The notes beneath the pieces were generated by a model, which had not been told where the DNA came from, did not search any database, and saw only the letters and a program-made list of their open reading frames with translations. The position numbers and the translations under genes are program-made. DNA of 33,295 bases from Candidatus Terryibacteriota bacterium (GTDB taxonomy: Bacteria > Patescibacteriota > Minisyncoccia > UBA9983): assembly GCA_016208535.1 (NCBI GenBank), contig JACQXW010000018.1, positions 1-33,295 of the forward strand, read 5' to 3'. Below, in pieces: positions 30,296 through 33,295 of this stretch (positions within the stretch are counted from its first letter, which is position 1; each line of letters starts with the position of its first letter).

Positions 30296-30984
30296 CTTAC
30301 GGACACCTAATGGACAAGGCCCAGAAATTGACTGGCGCTCTTTATCGGGTGACTGATCTTTTATCTGATAAAGAACCGCTTAAATGGATATTAAGAGAAA
30401 GAGCTGTAAATATTTATAATAATCTTTTAATTGTAAACCCCGTTAGAAGCAGGCAATCTTTGATTGCCGACGGATTTCAAAGAAATCCTGCTTCTAACGG
30501 GGTAAAAAATAATGACGCTATTCTTAATATTATATTTAACGATTTATCCTGTCTTACAAAGAACCTGGAATTAGTTGCCATTGGCACCTATATTTCCAAT
30601 CTAAATTTTGAAATCCTTAAAAAAGAATACATTAATTTAAAATCCCTTATAAATGGAGAAAATCTATCGGACATTTCTATCGGACATCTTATCGGACAAT
30701 CGAAATCGAATGGACACTCAAAAGTTCCAAGGACTACCCTTGGAGAGCATCCATATCCAAGGGTAGTCCTTGGAAACTTAGGAAACTTAGACAGGAAGCA
30801 AAAAATTGTTGAATTTTTGACAAACAATGGGCCTAAAACTATTAGCGAAATTATGCCTAATTTTAATGGGATTGGCGAAAAAAGCCTTCAAAGAGACTTG
30901 TCTGATTTAGTCCATTCTAGTAAGATAAAAGCAGAGGGAGAAAAACGCTGGCGAAGATATAGTTTGGAGTTATCCACAACCTGA
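30289..30984 (+). CDS. Winged-helix protein with two palindrome-encoded inserts
   Basis: A 231-residue protein, probably a regulator. The N-terminal part (8-50 and 75-130) is helical (DKAQKLTGALYRVTDLLSDK, then LKWILRERAV). Residues about 168-228 form a DeoR-like winged helix (RKQKIVEFLTNNGPKTISEI, GEKSLQRDLSDLVHSSKIKA, then RWRRYSL). Two parts look foreign: residues 50-71 (NPVRSRQ to NPASNGV) come from a CCCCGTTAGA element and residues 146-163 (PRTTLGEHPYPRVVLG) from a 51-bp palindrome. Between them lies a stretch of GGACA repeats. It starts at an inverted repeat. No family name can be given. Confidence 0.7.
   Translation: MDTYGHLMDKAQKLTGALYRVTDLLSDKEPLKWILRERAVNIYNNLLIVNPVRSRQSLIADGFQRNPASNGVKNNDAILNIIFNDLSCLTKNLELVAIGTYISNLNFEILKKEYINLKSLINGENLSDISIGHLIGQSKSNGHSKVPRTTLGEHPYPRVVLGNLGNLDRKQKIVEFLTNNGPKTISEIMPNFNGIGEKSLQRDLSDLVHSSKIKAEGEKRWRRYSLELSTT
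30438..30502. mobile_element. Palindromic element in frame within the winged-helix gene
   Basis: A 65-bp element with perfect 16-bp ends, CCCCGTTAGAAGCAGG (30438-30453) and its complement (30487-30502). Inside are CAATC/GATTG around TTT and GGATTTC/GAAATCC around AAA. It has the same outer-stem, two-hairpin design as the ftsK copy, and it is read in the same frame (PVRS ... SNGV). Confidence 0.85.
30669..30716. repeat. Cluster of GGACA repeats in coding sequence
   Basis: ATCGGACA occurs three times at 12-13-base spacing (GGACA at 30669, 30682 and 30694), with TGGACA at 30711-30716. Similar TGGACA/CGGACA copies sit at the gene start (30290-30316). Confidence 0.6.
30725..30775. repeat. 51-bp palindrome in frame within the winged-helix gene
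   Basis: Perfect 20-bp arms (30725-30744 and 30756-30775) around an 11-base loop. Each arm holds its own small palindrome (CCAAGG...CCTTGG). The length of 51 bases is 17 whole codons. Confidence 0.9.
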
Positions 30985-31089
30985 TTTTACAGATTGCTTG
31001 CAAGGCTTTATAATCTAATTTATAGATGCAGATTAATTGATGTATTGATATTGAATTCTCGAACCTTGAAAAAGGAATATTTATTTTTG

Positions 31090-31118
31090 TTGAAAATTGA
31101 AAATTGATAGAGTATTAT
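31090..31118 (+). promoter_or_regulatory. Promoter of the surface-protein gene
   Basis: TTGAAA (31090-31095), a 17-base spacer and TATTAT (31113-31118). The -35 box lies in a heptad-type TTGAAAATTGAAAATTGA stretch. The start site would be at about 31125, giving a leader of about 77 bases, unlike the leaderless promoters elsewhere in the window. Confidence 0.55.
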
Positions 31119-31129
31119 TAGTTAGTTAG

Positions 31130-31177
31130 TTGCGCGAGAATTTGGCTTAGTCGAAGCCAAAATTAAAAACCGCGCAA
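31130..31177 (+). promoter_or_regulatory. Nested hairpin in the surface-protein mRNA leader
   Basis: Outer arms TTGCGCG (31130-31136) and CGCGCAA (31171-31177) enclose TTTGGCTT (31141-31148) and AAGCCAAA (31154-31161) around a 5-base loop. It begins about five bases after the predicted start site and ends 24 bases before the ATG. A 5' stabilising structure is likely. Confidence 0.6.
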
Positions 31178-31201
31178 GAAAATTATTAGAAGATAAAATT
31201 T

Positions 31202-33295
31202 ATGAGTAAAATCACAAAAATTGTCGTAAGTCTGTCAATGGGCGTTATGATACTGGCAGGAGTGGCAGTAATGCCGGCTCAGGCAGCAAGCTTAACGCAG
31301 GCCCAGGTTGACGCGATCATTTCATTGCTTCAATCATTTGGCGCAGACGCAGCGACAGTAAGCAGCGTTCAATCCGCTCTTACAGGAACGCCGACAACCC
31401 CCACAACCCCGACAACACCAGCAGGTTATACTTTTGCTGTTGATTTGAAAGTGGGCAGTACAGGAACTGATGTTTCAAACCTTCAAACAGTTTTGAAAAC
31501 AGATTCCGCGATCTACCCAGAGGGTTTGGTGACCGGAACTTTCGGCGCCTTGACCAAGGCGGCTGTTATCAGATTTCAGAACAAATATGCTTCTGAAATT
31601 TTGGCCCCGCTTGGCATGACAACCGGAACAGGTTATGTTGGCGCAGCTACAAGAGTAAAATTAAACGCTCTGTACGGCGGCGCAGTTGTAACACCAACCA
31701 CCCCGACAACACCGACAACGCCAACAGCAGGCACTGGTTTGACCATTGCTTCAGCCACCCAGCCCGCGGCAACGATTGCAGTTGAGAGCGCGGCAAGATT
31801 GCCTTTTACAAAGGTAACCTTTACAGCAGGAAATGACGGCGATGTCACCATCACCGGAGTAAATATTGAGAGAACCGGTTTGGCAAGCGACGCCGTGTTC
31901 AGCGGAATCGCTCTTTTAGATGAGAACAATCAGCAACTCGGCCTTGCCAAGACTCTTAATTCAGACCACAAGGCAACAATTGGCGATTCATTCACTGTCA
32001 AGGCTGGCCAGTCAAGAACAATGACCATTGCCGGCAATATGATAGCAGTTATGGATAGTTACGCCGGTCAAGTTGCCTACATTTCAGTCACTGGCGTGAA
32101 TACCACAGCCACAGTAACAGGCGCCCTGCCAATCACAGGAGCGGGCCATACCATTAATGCCACTTTGGCAATCGGCAGCGTTACCAACAACCGAGGTCCG
32201 CTTGACCCGAATGGAGCACAGACAAAGAATATCGGCGCAACTGGCTATACTTTTTCATCTGTAAAATTCACAGCTGGTTCTGCTGAAAAAATCAGAATCA
32301 AATCAGCCAGATGGAATCAGTCAGGTTCAGCCGCCACAGCAGACTTGGCAAATGTCAAGTCATATGTTGACGCTACTGCGTACGATGCAGTTGTTTCCTC
32401 TGACGGAAAGTACTACACCTCAACCTTTGGCGACGGCATTATTGTTGACAAAGGAGCCAGCGCCGAGATCTACATCAAGGGCGATGTTGCAGGCGGTTCT
32501 GGAAGGACAATTGCCTTTGATTTGTACAAGACCACTGATGTTTATATCACCGGCGAAACTTATGGTTATGGCATTACCCCTCCTACATCAGGAACCGGCT
32601 TTGCCGCAACCAACCCGTGGTATGACGCTTCAGTTGTAACAGTTTCTAACGGAACCCTTGCGGTTTCAGTTTCCACAGCTGTTCCGGCTCAGAACATTGC
32701 CATTAACCTGTCAAACCAGCCATTGGGCGCGTTTGATGTTGAGGTTAAGGGCGAGCCGATTTCAGTTGCCAGCATGGTCTTCCGTTTGAGCGCCTGGGCA
32801 GGCACAGGGTCTGCCAGCACTCAAGACATCACCAGTATTAGTTTGGTTGACAATGAAACTGGCGCCATATTGGCAGGTCCTAAAGACATTGACGCCTCAG
32901 CCCCCACAGTCAGCTTTACTGACACAGTCACCTTCCCGGTTGGCAAAAAGGTTTATGCCTTAAAAGGCAAACTGGGAACAGACTATGCCAGCAATCAGAC
33001 AATTGCGGCTTCAACCACGCCGTCAACAGATTGGACAAGCATGACTGGCCAGACAACAGGCAATTCAATCACTGCCTCGCCTGCGTCAGCCATTACTGCT
33101 AACACAATGACTGTCAAGGCCGCCAGTTTAGCAATTACGCTTTCTGGCACGCCAGCCAGTCAGACAGTGGTTGCCGGCACCCAGAACTTTACCTTAGCTA
33201 ATATCCAGTTGGATGGAACAGGCTCGGGTGAAGATGTGAAAATCAACACATTGCCTTTGTACTACAGCCACAACGGCATCACCAATCTTACCGGC
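31202..33295 (+). CDS. Large secreted surface protein with peptidoglycan-binding domain, 5' part
   Basis: The first 698 residues of a protein that runs off the right edge with no stop. Residues 1-25 are a signal peptide ending MPAQA. Residues 26-56 carry SLTQAQVDAIISLLQSFGAD, a short helical motif. Pro-Thr linkers at about 60-72 and 163-174 flank a PG_binding_1 domain (about 75-160: VGSTGTDVSNLQTVLKTD, GTFGALTKAAVIRFQNKY, ATRVKLNALYG). The rest is Thr/Ser/Gly/Ala-rich beta-type sequence with several similar domains. It is probably a major cell-surface or S-layer-like protein bound to the wall through the N-terminal domain. GC is higher than in the flanking spacers. Confidence 0.85.
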   Translation, partial: MSKITKIVVSLSMGVMILAGVAVMPAQAASLTQAQVDAIISLLQSFGADAATVSSVQSALTGTPTTPTTPTTPAGYTFAVDLKVGSTGTDVSNLQTVLKTDSAIYPEGLVTGTFGALTKAAVIRFQNKYASEILAPLGMTTGTGYVGAATRVKLNALYGGAVVTPTTPTTPTTPTAGTGLTIASATQPAATIAVESAARLPFTKVTFTAGNDGDVTITGVNIERTGLASDAVFSGIALLDENNQQLGLAKTLNSDHKATIGDSFTVKAGQSRTMTIAGNMIAVMDSYAGQVAYISVTGVNTTATVTGALPITGAGHTINATLAIGSVTNNRGPLDPNGAQTKNIGATGYTFSSVKFTAGSAEKIRIKSARWNQSGSAATADLANVKSYVDATAYDAVVSSDGKYYTSTFGDGIIVDKGASAEIYIKGDVAGGSGRTIAFDLYKTTDVYITGETYGYGITPPTSGTGFAATNPWYDASVVTVSNGTLAVSVSTAVPAQNIAINLSNQPLGAFDVEVKGEPISVASMVFRLSAWAGTGSASTQDITSISLVDNETGAILAGPKDIDASAPTVSFTDTVTFPVGKKVYALKGKLGTDYASNQTIAASTTPSTDWTSMTGQTTGNSITASPASAITANTMTVKAASLAITLSGTPASQTVVAGTQNFTLANIQLDGTGSGEDVKINTLPLYYSHNGITNLTG

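Noticed and set aside
30985-31089. Structured RNA or tRNA in the gap before the surface-protein gene
   Set aside because: It is AT-rich without a cloverleaf or long stems; only the later hairpin at 31130-31177 is convincing.

Overview
The window looks like a piece of a Candidate Phyla Radiation / Patescibacteria genome, most likely a Parcubacteria-type organism. The evidence is a compact AT-rich layout, an S10/spc ribosomal-protein cluster without L30 (and without L29 at its usual place), single-domain GIY-YIG nucleases, a PaaX/Cas2-like winged-helix protein, a type IV pilus locus, a histidine kinase with several PAS domains, and a secreted protein with a peptidoglycan-binding domain and Pro-Thr linkers. 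No rRNA, tRNA or CRISPR array is visible. The assignment comes from gene content only.

Layout. (1) 1-423 is the end of rplD, closed by a terminator. (2) 475-2880 holds foreign-looking genes between rplD and rplW: a reverse-strand coiled-coil hypothetical, a RelE-type toxin-antitoxin pair and a thioredoxin-CcdA membrane fusion. (3) 2918-12468 is the rest of the S10/spc cluster in standard order (L23, L2, S19, L22, S3, L16, S17, L14, L24, L5, S14, S8, L6, L18, S5, L15, SecY), then adenylate kinase and methionine aminopeptidase; L23 has its own promoter. (4) 12521-13217 is a PaaX/Cas2-like gene between two 38-bp direct repeats. (5) 13281-14759 holds ruvX, a LytR_C protein and a DoxX protein. (6) 14764-20668 is a signalling block: a flavodoxin-membrane-coiled-coil protein, a lone PAS protein, a large PAS histidine kinase and three lone receiver proteins, with two GIY-YIG cassettes inserted. 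(7) 20696-25429 is a type IV pilus block (pilin, membrane protein, PilB, PilC, pseudopilin). (8) 25433-30129, on the reverse strand, holds recA, a HicBA pair, a hypothetical, a small membrane protein and ftsK. (9) 30289-30984 is a winged-helix protein carrying two palindromic insertions. (10) 31202 to the right edge is the start of a large surface protein.

The most striking signal is a family of palindromic elements. Two 280-bp GIY-YIG gene cassettes (16470-16749 and 19630-19909) end in the same inverted repeat, A(C/T)CCCGTTAGA, as two 65-68-bp hairpin elements inserted in frame in ftsK (28266-28333) and in the winged-helix gene (30438-30502). This suggests nuclease-encoding cassettes and related non-coding hairpins that are tolerated inside proteins. 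Two other in-frame palindromes, in pilB (22290-22328) and again in the winged-helix gene (30725-30775), have a comparable double-hairpin design. In addition, many gene junctions consist of degenerate 7-bp-period arrays, and one such array lies inside a coding sequence.

How the genes may work together (inference): the DoxX, flavodoxin, PAS-kinase and receiver genes look like a redox or energy-state sensing pathway, and they run on the same strand straight into the pilus assembly genes.
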